A stretch of DNA of 64,000 bases, taken from Chondrosia reniformis. Taxonomy: Eukaryota > Porifera > Demospongiae > Chondrillida > Chondrillidae. The notes below the pieces were generated by a model. It had not been told where the DNA came from. It did no database searches and worked only from the letters and a program-made list of their open reading frames with translations. Below, piece by piece: positions 44,003 to 55,200 of this stretch. How positions within the stretch are numbered: position 1 is the stretch's first letter; each line of letters opens with the position of its first letter. A program made the translations under genes and the position numbers. The stretch spans positions 8,395,201-8,459,200 of the forward strand of contig OX359195.1 in assembly GCA_947172415.1 (NCBI GenBank), in the 5' to 3' direction.

Positions 44003-44880
44003 TCCCAATAGGTTATTTAGGTCAAAATGGGTATCATCGGATAACCAATGAAAAATGCCGTCTTGAGAACCTAATCCATATAAATGTCCATATAAATTAA
44101 TTTTTGAGATATTTAAGAAAAACTAAAAATAAGTTAAAGAAAATTTTTAATATGTTTGAATTATTTTAGAAGGAAATTTAAAGATATTTTTATATAGCTA
44201 TTTTTTAATTAATTAATTAAAATTAAGTAAATGTAATATTTCACCGGTGTCCCCAAAAGGTCATAATGTCAAATTCTAACAAATTATATATCATGGAATA
44301 GCTCACTTCAAGATCTATCTTTTCAACTAAAAATATCCTAAAAAAGTTAATTAGTTTTTGCGTTAATGCAAAAAAAGATTTAATTTTTTAATGTATTATC
44401 CACAAGTTAGTTTCAATCAATTAGTGAAAACTAATTAGTGGGTGAGTCTTCTGGGTTTAAATAGGGGTGGGGCTTTCGTACTGAGGTAATTGATTAAAAT
44501 AAATAAGTTGGCAGATCCTCCGATATTAATGAAGGTGGGTGGGGTTTAAATCGGGGCTAATTGATTGAAACTAATTAGTGGGCGGAAGCTCCAAAACTGA
44601 CACTATGACCCTTTGAGGAGACTGGTGAAATTTTCCATGTAATTAATTAAATATAATTTTAATTAATGAATTAATTAAAAAATCGCAATATAAAAATATC
44701 TTTGAAATTCTTTCTCAAATAATTTCAAAAAAATTCACAAATTTTAATTAATTGATTTTAGATTTTCCTGATTATCTCAAAAATTAATTAATATGGACAT
44801 AGGGACATTAGGTTCTCCAGACGGCATTTTTTATGAGCTATCCGATGATACCCATTTTGACCTAAATAACCTATGGACAC
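44003..44880. repeat. large imperfect inverted repeat in the subtelomere
   Basis: The left arm (about 44003-44270) and right arm (about 44590-44880) are reverse complements with some mismatches. The outer ends read AATAGGTTATTTAGGTCAAA (left) and its complement near 44870. Both arms contain ATGGGTATCATCGGATA and the complement of a GGTCATAATGTC box. The ~320-bp spacer is AT-rich. The arms also resemble 44997-45100 and, more distantly, 51258-51898. Confidence 0.85.
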
Positions 44881-44883
44881 CAC

Positions 44884-45000
44884 CCTGTAACCCTAACCCT
44901 AACCCTAACCCTAACGCTGTCACTAACCCTAACGCTGTCACTAACCCTAACGCTGTCACTAACCCTAACGCTGTCACTAACCCTAACGCTGTCACTAACC
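44884..45000. repeat. inverted telomere-like repeats with 18-bp variant
   Basis: CCCTAA repeats (44886-44916) are followed by about five copies of the 18-bp unit AACCCTAACGCTGTCACT. This is the only stretch in which the telomere-like sequence runs opposite to the terminal array. Confidence 0.9.
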
Positions 45001-45100
45001 CAAAATGGGTATCAACGGATAACCAATGAAAAATGCCGTCTTGAGAACCAAATGTCCCTAGGTCCATATAAATTAATTTTTGAGATAATCAGGAAAATCA

Positions 45101-45163
45101 GGGTTAGTGACAGCGTTAGGGTTAGAGACAGCGTTAGGGTTAGGGTTAGGGTTAGGGTTAGTA
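45101..45163. repeat. interstitial TTAGGG tract with GTGACAGCG variant
   Basis: The 18-bp variant (GTTAGTGACAGCG, GTTAGAGACAGCG) and four to five TTAGGG units. It ends in GGTTAG fused directly to the truncated proximal recombinase gene at 45164. Confidence 0.9.
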
Positions 45164-47336
45164 TATAATTTTGTTATGTTATTTACAAACAACAGAGATA
45201 CACTAATTAGAAACTTACCAATCAAGCCACATTCTCCGTGCCTTCAAAGCATCTCTGCTTTGATGAGCTGTAAGGGAACTAGATGCTTTCTTAAAGGATT
45301 CTGATTTTTTCTTAAGCCTTTTGTAGAAGGGTGTGTCATATGAAATGTCTTCTTCTGCTGCTAAGTAGCGTAGAATGTAGCAGAGATGGTCAATGTACGT
45401 CCCAATTGTGCTTCCCATTAGGTGCTTATCCTATATTGAGAGATATTAGCAAAGATTGGGGCAATGGTGGTGGATCACACTGGCAAGGGAGGTGTTGAGG
45501 AAAATTACAAAGTGGTAGGATGGTATTCAGCATTTGACATGGTAAGACACATATATGTATCAGTGTTTACTAACCTCTAAAGAGTTAAGAAAACTTTCCA
45601 GCATGTTACTATCCCTAGTATCTTCTAGACTGGGTTCTTGCTTAAAATTAACTGAAACATAATGTAGATAATCTGTGCAAAAAAGGGAAGTATAATGTTT
45701 TTCCTAATTAGGACTTGCATAGCAATTACTTACTCAAAGTGTGTAATTTGACTTTTTCCCAAGTCGATTCCTGGATACGGTCTCCATCCCTTTTCAAATT
45801 TGTGCTGCTTAGAAAGAACCTTTCTGTAGCTTTAATTTGCTTGGCCAATTGAGGGTGTTGACTGAGGTCAAGATAATTAGGCATTCTTCCTGGTTTTCCT
45901 TTTTTTACAGGGGGAAGCATGTATTCATAGGTACTGTCGTCATCATCCTCAGACTCAGAATCATCAAAAGATGAATCAGAGTGATATGAAGCAGATGATA
46001 GTCTGTTGACTACTGGAGGCTGAATATTTAACTCAGGTAAATCTGTAGCTGTAGTATATGTACCTTGTGGCTCCTTGGGTTGGGGAGGACTTAGGATGCG
46101 GCTTGTAGCTGGGATGGATGTACCTTGTGGCTCCTTGGGTTGGGGAGGACTTAGGATGCGGCTTGTAGCTGGGATGGATGTACCTTGTGGCTCCTTGGGT
46201 TGGGGAGGACTTAGGACGAGACTTGTGGCTGGGATGGATGTACCTTGTGGCTCCTTGTATTGGGGAGGACTTAGGATGAGATTTGTGGCTGGGATGGATG
46301 TACCTTGTGGCTCCTTGGGTTGGGGAGGACTTAGGACGAGATTTGTGGCTGGGATGGATGTACCTTGTGGCTCCTTGTATTGGGGAGGACTTAGGACGAG
46401 ATTTGTAGCTGGGATGGATGTACCTTGTGGCTCCTTGGGTTGGGGAGGACTTAGGACGAGATTTGTAGCTGGGATGGATGTACCTTGTGGCTCCTTGGGT
46501 TGGGGAGGACTTAGGACGAGATTTGTAGCTGGGATGGATGTACCTTGTGGCTCCTTGTATTGGGGAGGACTTAGGATGCGGCTTGTAGCTGGGATGGATG
46601 TACCTTGTGGCTCCTTGGGTTGGGGAGGACTTAGGACGAGACTTGTAGCTGGGATGGATGTACCTTGTGGCTCCTTGGGTTGGGGAGGACTTAGGACGAG
46701 ATTTGTAGCTGGGATGGATGTACCTTGTGGCTCCTTGGGTTGGGGAGGACTTAGGACGAGATTTGTAGCTGGGATGGATGTACCTTGTGGCTCCTTGTAT
46801 TGGGGAGGACTTAGGATGCGGCTTGTAGCTGGGATGGATGTACCTTGTGGCTCCTTGTATTAGGGAGGACTTAGGACGAGATTTGTAGCTGGGATGGATG
46901 TACCTTGTGGCTCCTTGGGTTGGGGAGGACTTAGGACGAGATTTGTAGCTGGGATGGATGTACCTTGTGGCTCCTTGGGTTGGGGAGGACTTAGGACGAG
47001 ATTTGTAGCTGGGATGGATGTACCTTGTGGCTCCTTGTATTGGGGAGGACTTAGGATGCGGCTTGTAGCTGGGATGGATGTACCTTGTGGCTCCTTGGGT
47101 TGGGGAGGACTTAGGACGAGACTTGTAGTTGGGATGGATGTACCTTGTGGCTCCTTGGGTTGGGGAGGACTTAGGATGCGGCTTGTAGCTGGGATGGATG
47201 GTGGCCGCTTGACTCCTAGATGGTGAGTCTCACCTGGTTTAGATGATGGTTCTGCTGGTGGGTTTGTGTTGTGTCCCTGTTCTTTCATTCTTTTAAACAT
47301 TAGAAACTCCTGATACTCTTCTGGCGCAATGTCCAT
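45164..47336 (-). pseudogene. proximal tyrosine-recombinase gene, truncated
   Basis: Copy of the distal gene at 52237-55498. It retains exon 1 (start 47336), exon 2 and exon 3 (core-binding domain, MGSTIGTYIDHLCYILRYLA), but stops at the TTAGGG junction. All catalytic exons are therefore missing. Exon 1 also carries a stop inside its 60-bp repeat: CCCCAATAC of the sister units became CCCTAATAC (46860-46862). The gene cannot make recombinase. Confidence 0.88.
46057..47200 (-). repeat. 60-bp coding repeat, proximal recombinase copy
   Basis: About nineteen 60-bp units that would encode PQPKEPQGTSIPATNLVLSP with PQY and ILSP variants. The proximal copy includes a unit type (RILSPP) that is absent from the distal copy, whose units all read LVLSP. 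Confidence 0.93.
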
Positions 47337-47644
47337 GGTAGTCCTTTGTCTTTGAAGAAGTGAAAAGTTAAGGTGAGTCTGGTTTAACACTTTCATTTAT
47401 ATACTGAAACTTGCATAAAATTTATTCTGATGTAATATTTCCTTATATGGGTGCATTTTGCCCCTGCTGTTGGTCAATTAACAAGATTGAGCAGACAAAT
47501 TCCACTGTTGGGCGTCAATGAGTTCATTAACATGGGAGCAGTGTTAATTGTGAAGGAACCAGACAACATTCAGATTCAGATTAACTGTATCCTAATACAA
47601 TGTTGGTTTAATTATCTAGTTATTATTATTGAGTCATTGGTCTA

Positions 47645-48095
47645 AAATTAATTATGTCCTCCTTCTTTTGGAATGTAGAAGCTCTGGCCATGGTAGCTGA
47701 ACTTCCCTGTCAAAGTTCTGGCCCCAATGCTCCCTAAAGTTAGTGAAGATGGAGTCCCGGAGTGTGGCTTGGCTCCAGGCAGCGTGGTTGTGAGGAAGCA
47801 CAGTCCATGCAAGGGCTTGTATGAGTACATGAGACTTTCCCCAGGTGTGAACTCGGGTGGTTGAGTTACAGCCTGGGATGGTTGAGTCACATCCTGGGGT
47901 GACCCTGGAAGAGGGAAGACTACTGTGATTGTCCCTTCCATTTTAATAAAATCACTCCAAGACTTACCAAGGAAAAGCTGTTCAGCTTGACAAAGCAATA
48001 AGAAGACAGCCTCATAGTCCCCATCTATAGGGCTATGTCTTGTGACTAAAGCCTCCAGAGCACGAAGCTTGTCGCAGCACTGTTGTATTCCTACA
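47645..48095 (-). pseudogene. proximal SET-like gene with ~2 kb internal deletion
   Basis: Both ends of the distal SET-like gene are present, including QAEQLFL, VVFPLPGSPQD and the end region. Everything between positions equivalent to about 56014 and 58035 is missing. The join sits at a shared AG and shifts the frame, so the remaining ORF (47648-47998) ends in unrelated residues. Confidence 0.85.
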
Positions 48096-48835
48096 TTGTT
48101 GGTTTGTTAATATGTAATTACTTATGTATATATTTATTAACATACATTCTTTTTTCAATTTAGGTTTTGTGGCCAAACAGCTAAGGATGAACTATTATTA
48201 ATTTAATTTTTTTATTGTAAATATACTAATAATTATTATGGCTTCGTATATGCATTGCAAAAATGGATGTGCGGGCGATAAAAACATGGTGTTCCGTATC
48301 TAAAATCCGGAAGTGACTTAAAAGTATTTAGCCATTAACTTATCTGTTTTTCAGTACGCAAGAGGCCAAACATTTACATAGGACTATTATATACAGCTCC
48401 AGCTTATTAATTTTGTAGTTTTATGTCTGTAAAATAGCAGTTGAAATGACACTAATTATATAATAAAATTACAACGTGTCTTGGATTTTCTCGGATACTG
48501 CGTATATTACCATTACAATCGCCCTAATGAAAAATAAACTAAACCTGCTCAAGAAACTAACCAGACATAACTGAGAAACACTATTGATACTTGTGAACTA
48601 ATAGAAGACTCTTGAAAAACGTCGAAAGAATGATGCAATCGCAAACAAACTACGCATTTCAGATACATAGGCTACATTAAGTTATAGTCGGCCAAATGCA
48701 ACCATTGAACAATTAAAGCAGGCTTAGCACACAAACCCACGTCTTACACATAAAGTAAAAGTGAAATATTGGCAATTTTTGTACCAAAACCATTCAATGA
48801 ACAGGACGGTCGTACATATTAATCATTAAAAAAAG
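48096..48835. other. AT-rich spacer of the subtelomeric block, proximal copy
   Basis: No gene seen. It matches about 58270-59118 in the distal block. There an ~85-bp stretch (TTATGTATATATTTATTAAC and TCAATTTAGGTTTTGTGGCC) is duplicated once more. Confidence 0.7.
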
Positions 48836-50047
48836 CCAGGGGCCCACAAATCACACCCGTGCCTATTTGGCACCCATGCCACCCCTTCAAAATGGGCATC
48901 ATTGGAAAGAGCTCCTCGAGAGCTTTCGATTGATGCCCATTTTGCCCTGCTACATCCCTTCCTCACGGGAGTGGGGGGAGGGATGTAGCAAAAAAGATAT
49001 ACAGGCTCGCCAAGAAAAGGCAATTAGTGGAAACATTTTCCTGACAAACTCCCCCACGCTAGCATGCTGAAACCTTGTCAGTCCATCGTTTGGATCAGGA
49101 CTCAACCATTTCAAGTCCTAGGTCCATTTTGTGGAGCCTGTCAATTTTTTTGAGCCCCTCGGAATGGAAGACCCCCTGTTCAGCTATGCCAGGGGCCCAC
49201 AAATCACACCCGTGCCTATTTGGCACCCATGCCACCCCTTCAAAATGGGCATCATTGGAAAGAGCTCCTCGAGAGCTTTCGATTGATGCCCATTTTGCCC
49301 TGCTACATCCCTTCCTCACGGGAGTGGGGGGAGGGATGTAGCAAAAAAGATATACAGGCTCGCCAAGAAAAGGCAATTAGTGGAAACATTTTCCTGACAA
49401 ACTCCCCCACGCTAGCATGCTGAAACCTTGTCAGTCCATCGTTTGGATCAGGACTCAACCATTTCAAGTCCTAGGTCCATTTTGTGGAGCCTGTCAATTT
49501 TTTTGAGCCCCTCGGAATGGAAGACCCCCTGTTCAGCTATGCCAGGGGCCCACAAATCACACCCGTGCCTATTTGGCACCCATGCCACCCCTTCAAAATG
49601 GGCATCATTGGAAAGAGCTCCTCGAGAGCTTTCGATTGATGCCCATTTTGCCCTGCTACATCCCTTCCTCACGGGAGTGGGGGGAGGGATGTAGCAAAAA
49701 AGATATACAGGCTCGCCAAGAAAAGGCAATTAGTGGAAACATTTTCCTGACAAACTCCCCCACGCTAGCATGCTGAAACCTTGTCAGTCCATCGTTTGGA
49801 TCAGGACTCAACCATTTCAAGTCCTAGGTCCATTTTGTGGAGCCTGTCAATTTTTTTGAGCCCCTCGGAATGGAAGACCCCCTGTTCAGCTATGCCAGGG
49901 GCCCACAAATCACACCCGTGCCTATTTGGCACCCATGCCACCCCTTCAAAATGGGCATCATTGGAAAGAGCTCCTCGAGAGCTTTCGATTGATGCCCATT
50001 TTGCCCTGCTACATCCCTTCCTCACGGGAGTGGGGGGAGGGATGTAG
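48836..50047. repeat. 353-bp satellite, proximal array (3.4 units)
   Basis: Units start at 48836, 49189, 49542 and 49895 with CCAGGGGCCCACAAATCAC. Each contains two hairpins: CAAAATGGGCATCA...TGATGCCCATTTTG, and TGCTACATCCCTTCC...GGAGGGATGTAGCA. All complete proximal units read CCTGACAAACTC, whereas distal units read CCTGAGAAACTC. ORFs of 67-93 codons in each unit are by-products of the repeat. Confidence 0.95.
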
Positions 50048-51188
50048 CAAAAATTTTAGTCTATATGATATGTTATGGTTTACTTCTATTGCTAATTTGC
50101 GTGGGTATTTGCGGTTTAGGAATTAAGTTATTCATTTATATTTTATTGAACTTTTGTATAGCGTATGCAGGAACAATTAATTGAGCATGTAGTTTAAAGC
50201 TAGTGACAAGTGTTCCTTAGTGATTGAGGAAATTTAAAGCTCTCTTTTTTCTGTTAGTGGTGTTCTTTTAGCTCTTAGTTGAGACCTAAAAATTGGAAAA
50301 TTTCGAAAAGTATATCTATACTTGTGGAAGTCGTATCGACTCCAAATAAACTCTATTGGGCATACTTTTGGAGTAAGAATGATGAGCTAAAAAACTAGAA
50401 GTGTGTAGCTTTGGGAAAGGCATAAAACACATGGGGTGTTTTTGAAATTTTGAATTTACCGCAGTTTTGAACAGGAGCCCTGTTCAAGCCTATACTTTAA
50501 GTATTGTTGCGGTTAGATATTTTGCTAGGAATGCATGTTATAACTGCAGCAAACAATGACTAGGAACAGTATTACATTATATATCCATAATTCAATGCTT
50601 GGTACGGGCGTGACAGGAATATTAGACTCGTTACCCTTTTCTATCCAAAGAAACATGCTTTCCAAGGTGGCCTACTCGGAAGAGGACATAAAAGGGTATC
50701 GATAAAGGCCGTGTTGAAGTATTTCCATTCCGATGAACGTATCGTTCCTAGTACAGGCCTAACCAAGCTAAATATACGTAATTCATCGATCTTATTTGTA
50801 AAAAGAACGTTTAATTCTACGATTCCTTTAAAATAATAAGTACGTATTATATATTATATATCACTTCCTTGTGGGGATTGCGCAACAGAAGTAGTCACGA
50901 GAATGGCGGGAACTAAAGAAAGGAGAGGTGTGAACGGCAGCTGGAGCTTGTTAAATGTAAGTTATAGCGACTATAATCCACAATATTTACCTTGATTATG
51001 ATTTTTTAGCAACCCTAAATTCTATAGATCGATAGATTTGGGTTGATTTACTAATTATTGGGATAAATTTGGCCTCAAACTAATTATTATGTTTTTCATG
51101 TGTACTTAATTTTAAAAACAAGTAAAGGTATAAAAGGATTACAAAGGGTTAATTATTTGTACTATTACCGTTTAAAATTCAGGATTAA
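50048..51188. other. unique subtelomeric segment, proximal copy
   Basis: About 1.1 kb, nearly identical to 61043-62195 in the distal block. It is AT-rich and includes a likely promoter plus first exon at 50903-50956. It ends where the TTAGGG tract begins. Confidence 0.85.
50903..50956 (+). CDS. orphan first exon pointing at telomere, proximal copy
   Basis: ATGGCGGGAACTAAAG opens an 18-codon frame (MAGTKERRGVNGSWSLLN) that ends exactly at the strong donor GTAAGT (50957). The context GAGAATGGCGGGAAC fits a metazoan start and an E2F/YY1-like promoter motif. No downstream exon is visible before the TTAGGG repeats, 230 bp away. I do not recognise the protein. It could be the 5' end of a gene cut off at the telomere, or the start of a non-coding subtelomeric transcript. 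Confidence 0.4.
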
Positions 51189-51257
51189 TTAGGGTTAGGG
51201 TTAGGGTTAGGGTTAGGGTTAGGGTTAGGGTTAGGGTTAGGGTTAGGGTTAGGGTTA
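51189..51257. repeat. interstitial TTAGGG tract (about 11 units)
   Basis: Perfect TTAGGG repeats in the same orientation as the terminal array. The sequence before the tract is the same as that before the terminal telomere. Confidence 0.97.
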
Positions 51258-51898
51258 CAGGGATGTCCCCGAGGGGTCATAGTGTCAAATCCTAATAAAT
51301 TATATATCATCGGATAGGACTCTTCAAGATCTAACTTCTAACCTAAAAAAACCCTAAAAAAGTTAATTGGTTTTCGAGATAATGGAGAAAAACCAAAAAA
51401 CTTTTTCAATGTATTTATCCCATACGAAAGCCATATAATTCACTTATTTATGAATTGTAGTCCTTCACGTAAATTTATGGAACTTTTCCGAGACCACGCC
51501 CACAAATTTAATTCGATCAATTAGCGTTGAACGTAAGCGCCGCCCCCTAATCAGTTCCGGAAAACCCGCCCACTAATTAATTTTGATCAATTAGTTTAGA
51601 AAGTAAGCCCCCCCTCTAATCAGTTCCTGAACACCCGCCCACTTATTGGTTTCGATCAATTAGTTTAGAAGGTAAGCCCCGCCCCCTAACTAGTTTCGTA
51701 AAACCCGCCCACAGCGTTAGGGTTAGTGACAGCGTTAGGTTTAGTGACAGCGTTACAGGGTGTTGCCCAGACATCACCATATGAGATATGGGTATCATCG
51801 GAAAGCTCTCGGTGAGGTGAGTTGATTGGTGAAAAGAAACCCTAAAAAATCCTATCAGTTTTTGAGAAATTTTAGGTTGAATAGGTGTGAAAATGTAA
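51258..51898. repeat. diverged subtelomeric repeat segments
   Basis: Related to the 44245-44600 region: shared GGTCATAGTGTCAAATCCTA, TTATATATCATCGGATAG and CAAGATCTAACTT phrases, followed by three imperfect copies of a ~75-bp unit (TAAGCCCCGCCCCCTAA and ACCCGCCCAC). Around 51713-51757 the GTGACAGCGTTAGGGTTA variant recurs. The 51788 box ATGGGTATCATCGGAAAGCT resembles one half of a 353-bp satellite hairpin. Confidence 0.8.
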
Positions 51899-52163
51899 TT
51901 AGGGTTAGGGTCAGGGTTAGGGTCAGGGTTAGGGTCAGGGTTAGGGTCAGGGTTAGGGTCAGGGTTAGGGTCAGGGTTAGGGTCAGGGTTAGGGTCAGGG
52001 TTAGGGTCAGGGTTAGGGTCAGGGTTAGGGTCAGGGTTAGGGTCAGGGTTAGGGTCAGGGTTAGGGTCAGGGTTAGGGTCAGGGTTAGGGTCAGGGTTAG
52101 GGTCAGGGTTAGGGTCAGGGTTAGGGTCAGGGTTAGGGTCAGGGTTAGGGTCAGGGTTAGGGG
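51899..52163. repeat. (TTAGGGTCAGGG)n variant telomere array
   Basis: About 22 strictly alternating TTAGGG and TCAGGG hexamers, a 12-bp higher-order unit with no irregularity visible. The large ORFs that cross it (PNPDPNPD and RVRVRV) are artefacts. Confidence 0.97.
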
Positions 52164-52236
52164 GCAATTTTTATCATTTTAAGGAGTCACTGTATAAAGT
52201 CGCATTTAATAAACAACATTATAAGCTTGAAAATAC

Positions 52237-55200
52237 TTAAAATTTGTAGCGTATGTAATATAAGTTAGCTGTTTTGTCGTAGGTGTAGTCAATTGGGAAC
52301 AGAATTTGTCCCAGCTTGACTTTCCTTGTCTGTCCTGCTGTAAACTTGTAGCCATTTTCTCCTAGGTGGTGCCTGAGTGGAGAAAGGATGATGTCTTCAC
52401 CTTGAAGTCTGTACACTTTCCCGAAGGATCCATCTGTCTTGATAGCCACAAGTTCTCCAATGGTAGGTTCCAATGTTGTGTTTTCTATGATGTCGTCTGC
52501 TGTAGCAGACCTCTTTGGTGAGCCCTCACAGTTGGAGTCACCTAATAAGCTTGTTTGGAGCATGGTTCTTGAAAATTCATGTGCCTCCTTTTGCTTGTCC
52601 ATGCTTGTTCGTCTGTCATACTCTGACAGTTGCTATGTATATGTGATAAGATAAATGTGACTCCGTTCAGCAGGTACTAAAGTAGTCAGCTTACCGTTTT
52701 TCTATTGTGCTTCATGGACCTTGCTAAAGATGTCTTAAGTTTCTCCGATAAGTCCATCTCCTCTAGATTAGTAACAAAACTTGACCTTATAGTGTTGATC
52801 CCCACATTTTGACCCGTGAATTGATAAAAAATACCCTTTATATAGGTGGACCAGCTGCCAGAAGTAAAGGGACTTCCACCTGGTCTCTGCATGTAGAAGA
52901 ACATTCAGAAATAAAGATGCAGAAGTGATTGTTGATCAGTTGACTTACCACAAAGAGGGATGAATTCTTTGGATCCGAGCAAAGGTAAGCCTTCCTGTTT
53001 AATATATGTTCCTTTAATTGTTGCAAAAGTAGGGGGTGATCATCCAGAGAGACCAGATCATCATTGTAAAACTTCTTTGTTTTGTAATCTGACAGGTAGA
53101 GAAAGGCGTGGTCCCCCTCCAGATCTATATGGAGCATGTTGGCCTTGGTGGCATGCTTTCCCAGCGATGGAAGCTTCTTGTGTACCTGTGTTTGCAGGGA
53201 GGAAGTGACGACAGACCTAGGTGAGTCAGACAGTGATAATTTAATACAATATACTTGTGCCTTTACCATAAAATGTAGGGACTGGTACTCTTTTGACCTC
53301 CTGGGAGGCAGGTCTGTATAGAATAGTAGTGCTAGAAATTTTTGTCCTAGCACAGCCTTCTTTATACCAGAGTCTTCACTAGCATATGCATTTTTGCATT
53401 GTTTCACCACCTGTAAAATTTCGTCCCTAAGTAGAAAGATTAGTATATAATTTTGTTATGTTATTTACAAACAACAGAGATACACTAATTAGAAACTTAC
53501 CAATCAAGCCACATTCTCCGTGCCTTCAAAGCATCTCTGCTTTGATGAGCTGTAAGGGAACTAGATGCTTTCTTAAAGGATTCTGATTTTTTCTTAAGCC
53601 TTTTGTAGAAGGGTGTGTCATATGCAATGTCTTCTTCTGCTGCTAAGTAGCGTAGAATGTAGCAGAGATGGTCAATGTACGTCCCAATTGTGCTTCCCAT
53701 TAGGTGCTTATCCTATATTGAGAGATATTAGCAAAGATTGGGGCAATGGTGGTGGATCACACTGGCAAGGGAGGTGTTGAGGAAAATTACAAAGTGGTAG
53801 GATGGTATTCAGCATTTGACATGGTAAGACACATATATGTATCAGTGTTTAATAACCTCTAAAGAGTTAACAAAACTTTCCAGCATGTTACTATCCCTAG
53901 TATCTTCTAGACTGGGTTCTTGCTTAAAATTAACTGAAACATAATGTAGATAGTCTGTGCAAAATAAGGAAGTATAATGTTTTTCCTAATTAGGACTTGC
54001 ATAGCAATTACTTACTCAAAGTGTGTAATTTGACCTTTTCCCAAGTCGATTCCTGGATACGGTCTCCATCCCTTTTCAAATTTGTGCTGCTTAGAAAGAA
54101 CCTTTCTGTAGCTTTAATTTGCTTGGCCAATTGAGGGTGTTGACTGAGGTCAAGATAATTAGGCATTCTTCCTGGTTTTCCTTTTTTTACAGGGGGAACC
54201 ATGTATTCATAGGTACTGTCGTCATCATCCTCAGACTCAGAATCATCAAAAGATGAATCAGAGTGATATGAAGCAGATGATAGTCTGTTGACTACTGGAG
54301 GCTGAATATTTAACTCAGGTAAATCTGTAGCTGTAGTATATGTACCTTGTGGCTCCTTGGGTTGGGGAGGACTTAGGACGAGATTTGTGGCTGGGATGGA
54401 TGTACCTTGTGGCTCCTTGTATTGGGGAGGACTTAGGACGAGACTTGTAGCTGGGATGGATGTACCTTGTGGCTCCTTGTATTGGGGAGGACTTAGGACG
54501 AGATTTGTGGCTGGGATGGATGTACCTTGTGGCTCCTTGGGTTGGGGAGGACTTAGGACGAGATTTGTAGCTGGGATGGATGTACCTTGTGGCTCCTTGG
54601 GTTGGGGAGGACTTAGGACGAGATTTGTAGCTGGGATGGATGTACCTTGTGGCTCCTTGGGTTGGGGAGGACTTAGGACGAGACTTGTGGCTGGGATGGA
54701 TGTACCTTGTGGCTCCTTGGGTTGGGGAGGACTTAGGACGAGATTTGTAGCTGGGATGGATGTACCTTGTGGCTCCTTGGGTTGGGGAGGACTTAGGACG
54801 AGACTTGTGGCTGGGATGGATGTACCTTGTGGCTCCTTGGGTTGGGGAGGACTTAGGACGAGATTTGTAGCTGGGATGGATGTACCTTGTGGCTCCTTGT
54901 ATTGGGGAGGACTTAGGACGAGACTTGTGGCTGGGATGGATGTACCTTGTGGCTCCTTGGGTTGGGGAGGACTTAGGACGAGACTTGTGGCTGGGATGGA
55001 TGTACCTTGTGGCTCCTTGGGTTGGGGAGGACTTAGGACGAGATTTGTAGCTGGGATGGATGTACCTTGTGGCTCCTTGGGTTGGGGAGGACTTAGGACG
55101 AGATTTGTAGCTGGGATGGATGTACCTTGTGGCTCCTTGGGTTGGGGAGGACTTAGGACGAGATTTGTGGCTGGGATGGATGTACCTTGTGGCTCCTTGT

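Noticed and set aside
48836-50047. Possible CRISPR-like array (regularly spaced repeats with hairpins)
   Set aside because: Units are 353 bp and homogeneous with no variable spacers, and the sequence is eukaryotic nuclear DNA.
51643-52182. Long ORFs encoding (PNPD)n on the minus strand and (RV)n on the plus strand
   Set aside because: They are translations of the (TTAGGGTCAGGG)n array, which has no stop in any frame of that period.
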